Translations under genes and position numbers: made by a program
Shown: positions 10,601-21,352 of the stretch, in pieces
How the letters are laid out: each line of letters starts with the position of its first letter
Position numbering within the stretch: the first letter of the stretch is position 1
Notes under the pieces: generated by a model
Databases searched by the model: none
What the model was told of the DNA's origin: nothing
Seen by the model: only the letters and a program-made list of their open reading frames with translations
DNA from: Plasticicumulans acidivorans
Lineage (GTDB): Bacteria; Pseudomonadota; Gammaproteobacteria; Competibacterales; Competibacteraceae
Direction of reading: 5' to 3'
Assembly: GCF_003182095.1 (NCBI RefSeq)
Contig: NZ_QGTJ01000011.1
Span: 81,167 to 145,166 of the forward strand
DNA length: 64,000 nt

Positions 10601-11792
10601 TTGCTTGTAACAGCGTTTCTTTTGCGCTTGAGTTGCTGAGCGGGCGAACAGGGAGTGCGCTACCACCTTTGGTGGGTGCGGAAGAACTGCTGCATGACGT
10701 TGAATCGAGGTAGTTCGTTAGTGTGCACGAGCCTGATGCGGCGCTGTCGTATAAATCCGTGAATGTCACACCTACTCGTATATTGCCCGGTAATTGATTG
10801 ATGACTCTGTGCACAGCGCCTTTCATTGTGCCGATGCGGGTGCGGTAATACTGGTACCAGTTGGCGAAGTTCTGAACTTCGTCAGCAATTGATGTAATAG
10901 CTACAGGGGTTCCACCAATCGTTGCGGGACGAGTGATATTTGCCGCACTGTAGATTCTGAGAAGCTCATCCGGAGAGCTTAAAGTTTCTTCAGCGGCTGA
11001 TTCGGCTGTGCCCGTATTACGCAGAATTTTAACAAAGAGCGCACCATCATCATTTTTTCCAATGATGACGCGTGAATAGCGAGCGCTGCCGCTGAGCCCG
11101 GGATGTTCTGGGAAATAAAATGTAATTGGTTGAAATGCATATGTGTAGCTGCGATTTATCACCATGCCCAAGTCTGTTAATGTTTGTTGAAACAAAGCTC
11201 TGCAGCTTGAGAGTGAGTGTGCTGAGGTATCAGATGAAATCCCCTGCCATCGACGAACGCTGCTATTGGCAAGGTAAAGATTAGTGCGCGGGATGGAGAT
11301 GCTGCCTACGTCCCAGCTGGTGCCGTCATTCCGCGGTTCGGCCAGCCTGACCTGAGTATTGCTAGGGTCGGCATTCTCATAACCTGACCACGGTTCATAA
11401 CGTTGCCGCGGGTCATAATACAGTGCATTGTAATCTGCACTGCGCATCAAAATATCGGTTTCCAACTCGCAGCCAAACGCGTTGGGTTGCTCCGGGTTGA
11501 AATAGGCCATGAAAGTGCTGCCGGATGCCGTCGAGCATGATGCTGACTGCCACGAGTTGATGCATGGCCAGCTTTCGACTAAAGCAGCGGAGCCAATTTC
11601 GTCGCTGTTCATGCTGTTGGAGTTATCGAACAGCAAAATTAAGTTCGGATCGACGCCACTGACCATAGATAACGGTACTTGGGCCAGGCTGTTCTCGGCT
11701 GACGATGCGGGTGACGTGTTCGCCACGCTCATCATTAGCGCTAAAGCCAGCCCGCAGTAAGTGTTTCCTGGGGATTTGCGAATTCCTTGCAT
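7626..11792 (-). CDS. pilY1: type IV pilus tip adhesin / biogenesis factor PilY1
   Basis: PilY1 is a large secreted protein at the pilus tip that controls extension and retraction, surface sensing and adhesion. I chose the ATG at 11792, which has GGGGAGG five to six bases upstream and begins a signal peptide ending near SPASSAEN; an open frame 14 codons longer exists. A MIDAS-like DNSNS (residues 56-60) starts a von Willebrand A-like N-terminal region. The C-terminal half is a PilY1 beta-propeller with repeats such as [17 protein letters not shown] and [15 protein letters not shown] calcium-loop motif, [13 protein letters not shown], lies near the C-terminus. The 1388 residues are at the long end of the family. 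Base composition is lower in GC than in the flanking housekeeping genes. Confidence 0.94.
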   Translation of the reverse strand: MQGIRKSPGNTYCGLALALMMSVANTSPASSAENSLAQVPLSMVSGVDPNLILLFDNSNSMNSDEIGSAALVESWPCINSWQSASCSTASGSTFMAYFNPEQPNAFGCELETDILMRSADYNALYYDPRQRYEPWSGYENADPSNTQVRLAEPRNDGTSWDVGSISIPRTNLYLANSSVRRWQGISSDTSAHSLSSCRALFQQTLTDLGMVINRSYTYAFQPITFYFPEHPGLSGSARYSRVIIGKNDDGALFVKILRNTGTAESAAEETLSSPDELLRIYSAANITRPATIGGTPVAITSIADEVQNFANWYQYYRTRIGTMKGAVHRVINQLPGNIRVGVTFTDLYDSAASGSCTLTNYLDSTSCSSSSAPTKGGSALPVRPLSNSSAKETLLQAILSRPVNGGTSTRLAFNDVGAYFAHRYNASNPDNPWQNTLGTPDGTTPASCRRNYVLITTDGYYRDTTSDISSTVRSEAPGDADSRSGDPIYGPSSLSTPTEGACEGSGSSTVCYQYEPITPYKDPGPDTRNNTLADFAMKYWGTDLQPSGSTDCSDEFCNNLRATSTDPAFWQHLNTYAVGFGVGGLLTPNTATREAIINGTACTTTDGDTLSPCTWPDPLGPHADVRAKADDLWHATINGRGQYLLASSAEALRTGLNQMMKEIVALGAGSGGSRTFSSFSFDSDTLVFSTSFDSTRWSGTLTAYELDSDGLLSSEAWEASTTMPLPSSRKIYTLLSTDTPANFSNSGLGTTEKTILSNAVFARRDSESSTFISSSYLQALISDDGTVNTATLIDYLRGDASHETTDVSATGLRARVHAEVSGTARAPLGDIANSAPVYVKTSSFGYASLPGYLDYREQTLSRTPMLYVGSNDGFLHGFNAMTGNEVFAYAPRALLGEMDRLADSSFNGSHHFFVDGPLYIGDADLGSTDSPSWHTLLLGSAGAGTRAVFALDVSGITDEHFTSASNVVMWEFSSSNSTDLGYVYGKPQLIRLDDGRWAAVVANGYNSSGQKPVLFLLNAGDGSIIATFDVTDADSLIDPAASDDWPNGLSAPLPVDMNGDATTDYVYAGDLRGNLWRFDLRDAASLSETASASRIAHIFTANATSCPSHRYGGRCPITAQPAVGPAPNGLPGAMVYFGTGQYFETADTSTLLDPDDPDSSVKGDPQKSDPQAFYAIWDSGIVASGTATAATFDSSRLEAREFVTSVVSSGSIYSYLRTISSDTRSEITWPSSIPADGLPSDQKLGWYVTLPDTGERVVTSASYLQSSNMVLFATLIPSAATDPCADQNTGWLIALDALQGLPPDDYALDINGDGLFNDSDSITLEGISGGAIGVKVTGNPTTSGLTSDDSLVLAGESALCSGGSATCQPPTFRNPGESLRRASWRQLE

Positions 11793-11830
11793 GGTGCCTC
11801 CCCGCGACCCTATAGGTCTGCCGGTATCAA

Positions 11831-12505
11831 TCACTGAAGCAAATATGTGCTTTCAAGCAGCACGATGGCGCCACCTGAGCCGCCCGATGATGCGGCCGTG
11901 ACTCGGCGCACTTTCTTTTCCGAGCTTGGTTCGCTCGGGTTGCAGGGGGCAGTGCAGGGTTCGACGATCGTTCCTGCGTTCTCGATGATGTAGCGGGGGG
12001 ATTGACGCAGGTAGGTGCTGGAATCTTCCACCGTTGCACCATCTGGTGTTGTCGGTGCCGTTGTGGTCAAAGGACTGGTAGCGGGACATATGGCTGCGGT
12101 TGCAGCTGTTGCTGAGCTATCGAGATCCTCTGCCGTGAGATCACTGGCCGAAACGCAGCTTGCTGGGGTGTCTGTACTTGCCATCGAGCTGAGTAGCGCT
12201 GTTTTGACATGGCTGTTCGGGCCGCAGCCGGTGGCGCAGCCGGTCGTGTACGTCAGCAGGGTGGCTGACTTGTTTGTGAGCACCCACTCGGAGTCACGCA
12301 GCGCAGCTTCCGAACCCTCGAATGCGCGTTCGAGATCACTCTGGTTGCTGACCATGCGCTCGTTGAGCCAGGAGCCGCGGTAGGCACTGAGGCCGATAAC
12401 ACTCATCAGCAGCAGCACGATGAGCGCTACGACGAGCGTTGCACCTCTTTCTCGATCACGATTGAAAGGGATGGCGCTCGAATGAATACGCTTCGCCATT
12501 TTCAC
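11831..12505 (-). CDS. pilX: type IV pilus assembly protein PilX
   Basis: This minor pilin-like protein starts with RDRERGATLVVALIVLLLMS, the PilX N-terminal pattern. The usual Glu5 of the pilin helix is absent and a conserved EGSEAALRDSEW segment follows. PilX joins PilV, PilW and FimT in the priming complex at the pilus tip and helps recruit PilY1. The GTG at 12505 has TAGGAGG six bases upstream; an ATG two codons later is an alternative. The middle of the protein is rich in Thr, Ser and Ala with paired cysteines. It lies 10 bases after pilW and 38 bases before pilY1. Confidence 0.88.
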   Translation of the reverse strand: MKMAKRIHSSAIPFNRDRERGATLVVALIVLLLMSVIGLSAYRGSWLNERMVSNQSDLERAFEGSEAALRDSEWVLTNKSATLLTYTTGCATGCGPNSHVKTALLSSMASTDTPASCVSASDLTAEDLDSSATAATAAICPATSPLTTTAPTTPDGATVEDSSTYLRQSPRYIIENAGTIVEPCTAPCNPSEPSSEKKVRRVTAASSGGSGGAIVLLESTYLLQ

Positions 12506-12515
12506 TATTGGCCTC

Positions 12516-13280
12516 CTACCTGAGTCGGTTGCGCAACGCCACAGTGGTTGTGAATGTGCATTGCGGCACGACCGTTCCGCTCTCGTCCGAGCAAGGAAAG
12601 CTGCGGGAGTCTGGGCTATCTACCTGAATAGTGATCTGAATGCTGGTTACCTGTTTCCATTTTGTGTCTGTGTCCAGCTGAGAGGCATTGACGTACTGGA
12701 TCGAATTCGTTTCTGGCTGCCAGCCATAGAGGATGTCCAGTTTGCTCACGTAATCAACGAGCGGACCTGCTGTACCAGGCGTGCTAAGTTCGCTGCCTGG
12801 ATAGTCAGCGCATTGCAGATTGGATATGCCGGTATCTTCGTCGACAGCAACCCGAAAAGCCGAACGCACGACGTCGTTCATCGTTTCGAAACGTGTGCCA
12901 GCGCAACCGGTCATCGTGCCATCGCTGATGTAGCGCAGGCTGAGTGTATCGTTGGCACTGCTGCCTTCGGTGCCGAGTACTGCGCAGTTGCCTGAACTGG
13001 TGTCGACAGCGTTTGAGCAAGGAAGGAGAACGATGTCGGCACGTGGTTCGTAACCTGCCATGCGCGCATGGCGGGCTAGCAGTTCGAGTGCAACGCGGCC
13101 GTTCTCCTGGATACGCGCTACCGTTTCCCGTACTCGATAAGTTTGCCGGCTGCTGAGAAATAGCTGTAGAGCGCCTGCAATCAGTAGTAGTCCGAGCGTA
13201 ATGCTGACCATTAGCTCGATCAGCGTCATGCCTTTGTTGCTGTGGGTCCGGTTGCCTGGCGCTCGGCGTTTTGTCGTCAT
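12516..13280 (-). CDS. pilW: type IV pilus assembly protein PilW
   Basis: This prepilin-like protein has the class III cleavage motif NKGMTLIELMVSITLGLLLI followed by a long hydrophobic helix. The conserved PilW sequence VRETVARIQENGRVALELLA follows directly. PilW is a core minor pilin that bridges to PilY1 at the tip. The ATG at 13280 overlaps the pilV stop as ATGA and gives 254 residues; another ATG two codons upstream is possible. Several Cys pairs in the globular part suggest periplasmic disulfides. Confidence 0.9.
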   Translation of the reverse strand: MTTKRRAPGNRTHSNKGMTLIELMVSITLGLLLIAGALQLFLSSRQTYRVRETVARIQENGRVALELLARHARMAGYEPRADIVLLPCSNAVDTSSGNCAVLGTEGSSANDTLSLRYISDGTMTGCAGTRFETMNDVVRSAFRVAVDEDTGISNLQCADYPGSELSTPGTAGPLVDYVSKLDILYGWQPETNSIQYVNASQLDTDTKWKQVTSIQITIQVDSPDSRSFPCSDESGTVVPQCTFTTTVALRNRLR

Positions 13281-13846
13281 GGCCATGGACGGAAGCTCAC
13301 CTGCCACGCCGGCGTGGCGTCGCCGGGGATGCTGCAGTCCTCTCGGCGGTACGGCCGCTCAGGATCACGCTCTTCATCCCAGAACAGCATGATCGTCCAT
13401 ACTTTGCTTTCGTCGACATCAGCAGTAGACGTGTCGTCGGCAGGGTGGCGGACTGTGGCAACACCATGCAGCACCCGCGCATCGACGGATTGAGCCCATT
13501 TGTGCAGATCTGCGGCAGCCTGCTGCGCGGAGGTGCAGACGGCTGAGGTGCATGTAGTAGCGTCGGTGGCATCGCGTGCTGCACAAAATGCGTCCGTGCT
13601 TGCGAGCTCATAATTATCCCCTCCATTGGGATTGGCCCTGATGCGGTCGGCTAGTTCATGGCCTAACGCCGTCGCCTGCGAGCGAATCATTGCTGTGCTT
13701 GCATCGCGCAGCGCGCGAGCCTGCAGGCCAGCCAAGCCGAGCAAACCTATGCCGATGACAGCGACAGTGACGAGTACTTCAATCAACGTAATTCCACTTG
13801 CTGTTCGCAGATGGAATTGAGGTATGTGAGAACCGGTGGGTTTCAT
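13277..13846 (-). CDS. pilV: type IV pilus modification protein PilV
   Basis: A type IV prepilin leader ends at ASG, followed by ITLIEVLVTVAVIGIGLLGL, the typical PilV/PulJ helix with Glu at +5. Then comes GLQARALRDASTAMIRSQA, the conserved PilV sequence after the helix. It has 189 residues and starts at an ATG with GAGGT about 8 bases upstream. It lies 18 bases after fimT and overlaps pilW by four bases. It is part of the minor-pilin tip complex. Confidence 0.91.
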   Translation of the reverse strand: MKPTGSHIPQFHLRTASGITLIEVLVTVAVIGIGLLGLAGLQARALRDASTAMIRSQATALGHELADRIRANPNGGDNYELASTDAFCAARDATDATTCTSAVCTSAQQAAADLHKWAQSVDARVLHGVATVRHPADDTSTADVDESKVWTIMLFWDEERDPERPYRREDCSIPGDATPAWQVSFRPWP

Positions 13847-13864
13847 TATGCGTACCTCATTCCA

Positions 13865-14428
13865 TCAGCCGCCACAGCTGTCTGCATGCGCGAATGTTGT
13901 GCTCCGTACGCGCCCTTGTAAATTGACGACGACCGTGCGCTGCAATACTCCGCCAGCAGAGTCGGGCATGCAAAAGGCAATTGTTCCTGTCCGACCGGAA
14001 AGGAGGCCGACTGAATTGAAAGTGATGCCGTTGGTGGAGGCAAACGTGCTGGTTGAGGTAATCCCTGTAGTTGCCTGCACTTCATGGTGGCTGAGCATTT
14101 GGTCGCTTGTTGCGGCAGCCGCGTAAACAACCTGCCAGCCGGTACGGTAGCTGACGGGAGTCGCCGGATCGTTGCAGGAAGGGAGTGCACCCGCTGTCAG
14201 AGCGTCAATTTGAGCGCAGACGCGCACTTTGGTGCCACGGCGCAGCGCTTCCATACGCGCGAGTGTCAGATCGCTCAAGAGGTCAGAAACCAATGCATCG
14301 ATCTGGCGCTGCTGGATGGTGAAGCGAAAACTCGGGATTCCTACCACGATGAGTATGATCGCGATGGCTAGCGTAACCATCAATTCGATCAATGTCATAC
14401 CTGTGTGGTACTTGGCGTGTGGCGACAT
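13865..14428 (-). CDS. fimT: minor pilin FimT/FimU (GspH family)
   Basis: This is the first gene of the minor-pilin operon. The leader ends in YHTG and is followed by MTLIELMVTLAIAIILIVVG, the GspH/FimT helix. The FimT signature SDLTLARMEALRRGTKVRVC follows. The protein has 187 residues and cysteine pairs near the middle and C-terminus (a terminal DSCGG). FimT proteins are minor pilins; in some species FimT binds DNA during natural transformation, while FimU primes pilus assembly, and the sequence alone does not separate the two. GGAG lies six bases before the ATG. The promoter region is shared back to back with tRNA-Thr. Confidence 0.87.
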   Translation of the reverse strand: MSPHAKYHTGMTLIELMVTLAIAIILIVVGIPSFRFTIQQRQIDALVSDLLSDLTLARMEALRRGTKVRVCAQIDALTAGALPSCNDPATPVSYRTGWQVVYAAAATSDQMLSHHEVQATTGITSTSTFASTNGITFNSVGLLSGRTGTIAFCMPDSAGGVLQRTVVVNLQGRVRSTTFAHADSCGG

Positions 14429-14443
14429 TCCTGACTCCCTGGC

Positions 14444-14473
14444 TTGTCAGCAGATCACGCTATACTGTATAGT
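14444..14473 (+). promoter_or_regulatory. promoter of tRNA-Thr, overlapping an inverted repeat
   Basis: TTGTCA (14444-14449), an 18-base spacer and TATAGT (14468-14473) would start transcription a few bases before the mature tRNA. The -10 lies inside the inverted repeat CTATACT-GTAT-AGTATAG (14460-14477). On the minus strand the same repeat offers TATACT as a -10 for fimT, so the repeat may serve divergent transcription. Confidence 0.6.
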
Positions 14474-14486
14474 ATAGACCACTTTC

Positions 14487-14562
<76 letters not shown>

Positions 14563-14572
14563 TTTTTTAGAT

Positions 14573-14605
14573 AAAACCCACCGTTTGCGGTGGGTTTTTT
14601 GTTTT
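14573..14605 (+). terminator. rho-independent terminator of tRNA-Thr
   Basis: AAAACCCACCG-TTTG-CGGTGGGTTTT is an 11 base-pair stem with a 4-base loop. It is followed by TTG and TTTTT, 11 bases after the tRNA CCA end. Confidence 0.9.
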
Positions 14606-14622
14606 TATGCTTAACGAACCTG

Positions 14623-14662
14623 AAAAATAAAAAGGCGGCATGGTTTTTAATCACATGCCACC
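14623..14662 (-). terminator. rho-independent terminator of the PEP-CTERM gene
   Basis: Read on the minus strand, GGTGGCATG pairs with CATGCCGCC (one G-U pair) around an 11-base loop, followed by TTTTTATTTTT. It lies 13 bases past the stop codon at 14676 and faces the tRNA terminator. Confidence 0.85.
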
Positions 14663-14675
14663 AAATTTCTGTTTT

Positions 14676-15233
14676 TTATAAGGTAGAGAGGGTATTGCGT
14701 TTTACTGCAAATCCAACTAACCCGATACCGAGCAGTGCTAGCATTGCTGGTTCTGGAATGTCGCTGGGAGGAGTGCTGGTCATATTGACAGTAAGAGTAA
14801 ATCCATCTGCTGAAGATGATTTTTCAGATGTGGTAAATAATACTCTATTGGCATCCCAGCTGATGGTGCTGGTTATGGAGGCTGATGCGCCTGTAAAATC
14901 AGCAAGCTCTCCATTAGCGTCGAGGACGCTGATTTCACTGTCTGAAGGGAATGTAAATTCAATATATTTATTGAAGAGTAATGTAAAGCTGTCAGCGGAA
15001 ACAGATTCGACATAGACATCGAAATTTGGAAAGCTAGTGCCGCCGCCGTACCAGTTGGTAGCAACAGGTGTGTTTGTGTTCGCAATAAGGTCAAACGTTA
15101 CTTCGCCGTTGATCAAGCTGCCATCGAATGAGTCATAAATGCCGATGGTTACTTGGGGAACGGCCGAAGCCGAGGTCGCAGCGATGCTTAGGCATGCACT
15201 AAGTAAAATCTTGAGCAGTGATTTCTTGATCAC
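14676..15233 (-). CDS. PEP-CTERM sorting domain-containing secreted protein
   Basis: The protein has a clear Sec signal peptide (KKSLLKILLSACLSIAATSA, then SA) and about 130 residues of Ser/Thr/Asp/Gly-rich, beta-strand-like mature region. It ends in a PEP-CTERM signal: IPEPAMLALLGIGLVGFAVK, then a short basic tail. Exosortase (EpsH/Xrt) processes such tails, and the cargo is linked to exopolysaccharide production. No exosortase is in the window. I chose the GTG at 15233 because GAGG lies 9 bases upstream; the open frame extends to 15287. The mature domain is unlike any function I recognise. The gene is visibly AT-richer than uvrA beside it, which suggests transfer. Confidence 0.85.
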   Translation of the reverse strand: MIKKSLLKILLSACLSIAATSASAVPQVTIGIYDSFDGSLINGEVTFDLIANTNTPVATNWYGGGTSFPNFDVYVESVSADSFTLLFNKYIEFTFPSDSEISVLDANGELADFTGASASITSTISWDANRVLFTTSEKSSSADGFTLTVNMTSTPPSDIPEPAMLALLGIGLVGFAVKRNTLSTL

Positions 15234-15313
15234 AATTGAATTCCTCAAAGCGATATAAATGATCGAAAAATTGCTCAACTTACACACAGTTAAGCCTTAG
15301 GGCGATTGCTGCA

Positions 15314-15329
15314 AGCAAAAATCGAACCC
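15314..15329 (-). promoter_or_regulatory. candidate sigma-54 (RpoN) promoter of the PEP-CTERM gene
   Basis: Minus-strand GGGTTCGATTTTTGCT aligns to the -24/-12 consensus TGGCACG-N4-TTGCW. Both invariant pairs (GG and GC) have the right spacing, and C6, G7 and TTGCT also match. The implied start near 15303 gives a 70-base leader. PEP-CTERM genes in exosortase systems are often under RpoN with PrsK/PrsR regulators (established knowledge); its use here is an inference. Confidence 0.5.
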
Positions 15330-15386
15330 AGTGCTTTAATATATTGAAAGATATTGATTTTTTGTCTTCTTGAAGATGGGCGGGCT

Positions 15387-18242
<2,856 letters not shown>

Positions 18243-18313
18243 GAGGCTTCAGAGGGTCCTAAGAGTGCTCTGCTACTATACGGCCCCGGTTTTTTTACAA
18301 GGCGGAACGGGAG

Positions 18314-19705
18314 ATGGAAAAGCAACTCGCCGGTGAAACAATGACGCCGGTTGAACGCCAGGTCGCGGCCTGGCTGGCGGGTGTGTTCTCGCTGCGCATG
18401 CTCGGTTTGTTCATGATTCTGCCGGTATTTGCGCTCTACGCCGAGCATCTGAATGGCTCGACGCCGGCGCTGGCAGGACTGGCGATCGGTATCTACGGCG
18501 CGTCGCAAGCGGTGTTCCAGATTCCGTACGGCCTGCTTTCGGATCGTTTCGGCCGCAAGCGCGTGATCTACGCCGGCCTGGTGATCTTCGCCGCCGGTTC
18601 GGTGCTCGCCGCCGTATCCGGTTCGATCTGGGGTGTGATCGCCGGACGTCTGCTGCAGGGCGCCGGGGCGATTTCGGCTGCGGTGATGGCGCTCGCCGCC
18701 GACCTCACGCGCGAAGAGCATCGCACCAAGGTGATGGCAACGATCGGCGTGTCGATCGGTATTTCCTTTGCCGTGTCGATGGTCGCCGGCCCGCTGCTCA
18801 ACAGCCTGATCGGGGTTTCCGGAATTTTCTGGCTGACCGCGCTGCTGGCGTTCGGCGGCATTGCCGTGGTCCGCTTCCTGGTGCCCGATCCGCAGGATGA
18901 GCGCCTGCACCGTGACACTCAGCCGGTGCCGGCGCAGTTCATGCGCGTGCTCCGCGATTCGCAGCTGCTGCGCCTCGATTTCGGCATTTTCGCGCTGCAC
19001 CTGATCCTGACAGCAACCTTCGTCGCCGTGCCGCATGCGCTCAAGGATCTGGCTGGTCTGCCGCCCGCGCGGCACTGGGAGATCTACCTGCCGACGATGG
19101 TGCTCGGTATGGGGCTGATGGTGCCCTTCGTCATCATCGGCGAGAAGCGGCGCAAGCTGAAGCAGGTGTTCCTCGGTGCGGTTGGTCTGCTGACCCTCGC
19201 CGAGCTGGCACTGATCGGTTTTCACGCCGGTTTCTGGAGTGTCGGCGTGGCGATGCTGATGTTTTTCACCGCGTTCAACCTGCTGGAGGCGACGTTGCCG
19301 TCGCTGGTGGCGAAGATGGCGCCGCCGGATGCCAAGGGCACGGCGATGGGCGTCTACGCCAGCACGCAGTTCCTCGGTGCCTTCTGCGGCGGGGCGATCG
19401 GTGGCTGGCTGAACGGCCATTTCGGCCTGAGTGCGGTGTTCCAGATGGCGGCGCTGGTCGGTCTGCTGTGGCTGGCCGTGGCCTCGACGATGAAGAATCC
19501 GCGCTACCTGTCGAGCTATCTGCTCAACGTCGGGCCGCAGGCCGACGAGGCCGCCGCCGCGCGCTTGGCACTGACGCTGACCGGTATCCGTGGCGTCGCC
19601 GAGGCGGTCGTCATCGCCGACGATGGTGTGGCCTATCTCAAGGTCGATCGCCACGCGCTCGATGAAGCGGCTTTGCTGGCGCATTCGGTCACGCCGGCCG
19701 GCTGA
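18314..19705 (+). CDS. YajR-like MFS transporter
   Basis: This twelve-helix major facilitator has motif A as [16 protein letters not shown] near residue 75 and a second conserved [17 protein letters not shown]. The last 65 or so residues form a small soluble alpha/beta domain ([20 protein letters not shown]) like the YAM domain of E. coli YajR, so the family is the drug:H+ antiporter-like YajR group; the substrate is unknown. The gene sits between uvrA and ssb, an order also found in Pseudomonas. The ATG at 18314 is used; another ATG at 18341 is possible. Confidence 0.88.
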   Translation: MEKQLAGETMTPVERQVAAWLAGVFSLRMLGLFMILPVFALYAEHLNGSTPALAGLAIGIYGASQAVFQIPYGLLSDRFGRKRVIYAGLVIFAAGSVLAAVSGSIWGVIAGRLLQGAGAISAAVMALAADLTREEHRTKVMATIGVSIGISFAVSMVAGPLLNSLIGVSGIFWLTALLAFGGIAVVRFLVPDPQDERLHRDTQPVPAQFMRVLRDSQLLRLDFGIFALHLILTATFVAVPHALKDLAGLPPARHWEIYLPTMVLGMGLMVPFVIIGEKRRKLKQVFLGAVGLLTLAELALIGFHAGFWSVGVAMLMFFTAFNLLEATLPSLVAKMAPPDAKGTAMGVYASTQFLGAFCGGAIGGWLNGHFGLSAVFQMAALVGLLWLAVASTMKNPRYLSSYLLNVGPQADEAAAARLALTLTGIRGVAEAVVIADDGVAYLKVDRHALDEAALLAHSVTPAG

Positions 19706-19791
19706 GCGGTCAAGTTCGCTACAATCGCGTTCCATATCCCGATTCCTGCGCCGCTGCGGCGGCGCGCACTCAGCTTGCGGAGCGCATGTTC

Positions 19792-20274
19792 ATGGCCAGA
19801 GGCATCAACAAGGTCATTCTCGTCGGCAATCTCGGCGCGGACCCGGAAACGCGCTTCATGCCCAGCGGTGATGCGGTGACCAACCTGCGCATCGCCACCA
19901 GCGAAACCTGGACCGACCGCAATACCGGACAGAAGCAGGAACGCACCGAGTGGCATCGCGTGGTGCTGTTCAAGAAGCTCGCGGAGATCGCCAACGAGTA
20001 CCTGAAGAAGGGCTCGCAGGTCTACATCGAGGGCAGCCTGCGTACCCGTAAATGGCAGGACAAGGACGGCCGCGACCAGTACAGCACCGAGATCGTCGCC
20101 ACCGACATGCAGATGCTCGGCGGCCGCGCCGGTGGCGGCAGCGTGCCGTTCGAGCGCGACGCCGACAGCGCGCCGGCCCCGGCCCCGCGCAGCCGCAATA
20201 CACCGGCGCCGCAGTCGGCACCGCCGTCGAGCGGTGGTTTTGATGAGCCGTTCGACGACGACATCCCGTTCTGA
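19792..20274 (+). CDS. ssb: single-stranded DNA-binding protein
   Basis: The protein binds and protects single-stranded DNA in replication, repair and recombination. It starts [19 protein letters not shown], the canonical SSB OB-fold, with [13 protein letters not shown] and EWHRVVLF following. A Gly/Pro/Ala-rich linker leads to the acidic partner-binding tip [11 protein letters not shown] use the ATG at 19792, with GGAG nine bases upstream; an ATG two codons earlier has too short a spacer. Length is 160 residues. A TACAAT -10-like element lies at 19720-19725 without a good -35. Confidence 0.97.
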   Translation: MARGINKVILVGNLGADPETRFMPSGDAVTNLRIATSETWTDRNTGQKQERTEWHRVVLFKKLAEIANEYLKKGSQVYIEGSLRTRKWQDKDGRDQYSTEIVATDMQMLGGRAGGGSVPFERDADSAPAPAPRSRNTPAPQSAPPSSGGFDEPFDDDIPF

Positions 20275-20428
20275 GTCTGGCGGATGCGTGTTTTCACGCA
20301 GTGGACCGCGGCATTTGCCATGACAGCCTCGGGTTGGTCGCTGCAGGTGGCTGATTTACCGGCCTCTGCGGGCTGGCCCGTTTATTGACCGTCGCGGGAT
20401 TCCTTCCACCGTCGAGGATGCTGTTCCG

Positions 20429-20914
20429 ATGAAAACACTGTTCGCGAGTGCTGCGCTGGCTTTGTCGCTGATGCTGCCGGTCCATGCCCATGAATACACC
20501 GTCGGCGATATCCGTATCGAGCATCCCTGGGCGCGGGCGACGGCGCCGGGCGCGGCCAATGGCGCGGCCTACTTTCGCATGAGCAAGAGCGACGCCGGTG
20601 CCGACAAGCTGCTCAGCGCCGCCGGCAGCGTGGCCGAGCGCGTCGAGCTGCACACGCACATGATGGATAACGGCGTCATGAAGATGCGGCCGGTACAGGC
20701 GATCGAGGTCGAGCAGGGTTCGGCGACCGTGCTGGCGCCGGGCGGTCTGCACGTCATGCTGATCGGCCTGAAGAAGCCGCTGGTCGCGGGCGAGAAATTC
20801 CCGCTGACGCTGAACTTTGAAAAAGCGGGCAAAGTCGAGGTGCAGGTCGACGTCGAAGCGCCGGATGCCGCTGCCAGTAAACCGATGGATCACATGACGC
20901 ACGGCAAGCCCTGA
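20429..20914 (+). CDS. periplasmic PCu(A)C copper chaperone
   Basis: A Sec signal peptide (MKTLFASAALALSLMLPVHA) is followed by a PCu(A)C cupredoxin-like domain that delivers Cu(I) to the CuA site of cytochrome oxidases. The ligand motif is present: HTHMM near residue 73, KMRPVQA, and GGLHVMLIGLK near residue 109. A short His/Met-rich tail (MDHMTHGK) could add copper binding. No SCO1 gene is adjacent. GAGGA lies about 11 bases before the ATG. Length is 161 residues. The transcript ends at the hairpin starting at 20958. Confidence 0.9.
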   Translation: MKTLFASAALALSLMLPVHAHEYTVGDIRIEHPWARATAPGAANGAAYFRMSKSDAGADKLLSAAGSVAERVELHTHMMDNGVMKMRPVQAIEVEQGSATVLAPGGLHVMLIGLKKPLVAGEKFPLTLNFEKAGKVEVQVDVEAPDAAASKPMDHMTHGKP

Positions 20915-20957
20915 GCTTAAGGGCGCCGCGCGAGCGCGCGAGGGAACGCCGGAACAA

Positions 20958-20992
20958 CGAACGGTCGTGTGCGCACGGCCGTTCGCATTTTT
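20958..20992 (+). terminator. rho-independent terminator after the PCu(A)C gene
   Basis: CGAACGGTCGTG-TGCG-CACGGCCGTTCG is a 12 base-pair stem with one G-U pair, followed by CATTTTT. It separates the copper chaperone from the cytochrome/flavoprotein pair. Confidence 0.85.
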
Positions 20993-21028
20993 GCGCCGCG
21001 TCAGCGGCGCTTTGCCGGAGGATTCCCG

Positions 21029-21352
21029 ATGCGATATCGGCCCTTTTCCCTTGCCGTGCTCGGCGCGAGTCTGCTGGCGCCGGCGCATGCCGCCGGCGTG
21101 GCGCAGCCCGGCGATCTGCGCGCCTTCGTGCTCGCCGCCTCCTGTGCCGCCTGCCATGGCCCGGATGGACACAGCCCCGGCGCGATTCCCTCGCTGGCGG
21201 GCAAGAGCGCCCGCTTCATCGAGTTCGCCATGCAGGAATACAAAAGCGGTGCGAGCGCCGGCACGGTGATGAACCGCATCGCCCGCGGCTACAGCGATGA
21301 CGAGATCCGCCTGATCGCCGCGCGTCTCGGCCGTCGCGAGGAGGTGCGCTGA
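21029..21352 (+). CDS. monoheme c-type cytochrome, partner of the FccB-type flavoprotein
   Basis: A Sec signal peptide ending at HAAG precedes a small class I cytochrome c. The heme site is CAACH at residues 39-43, and Met81 in TVMNRIARG is the probable sixth ligand. It has 107 residues and a single heme. The classical Allochromatium FCSD cytochrome subunit is diheme, so this is the short monoheme type. The ATG at 21029 has GGAGG seven bases upstream; the open frame begins at 20969 inside the preceding terminator, so that start is wrong. Its stop overlaps the next start (TGATG), so the two are translated together and probably form one complex. Confidence 0.88.
   Translation: MRYRPFSLAVLGASLLAPAHAAGVAQPGDLRAFVLAASCAACHGPDGHSPGAIPSLAGKSARFIEFAMQEYKSGASAGTVMNRIARGYSDDEIRLIAARLGRREEVR

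Noticed and set aside
18243..18313. LexA operator upstream of uvrA
   Set aside because: I looked for CTGT-N8-ACAG and near variants in the 71-base gap and found none. The TATAGT on the minus strand has only a 14-base spacer to TTGTAA.
20969..21028. A 20-codon N-terminal extension of the cytochrome
   Set aside because: The start lies inside a strong terminator hairpin. The ATG at 21029 has GGAGG at good spacing and opens a proper signal peptide.
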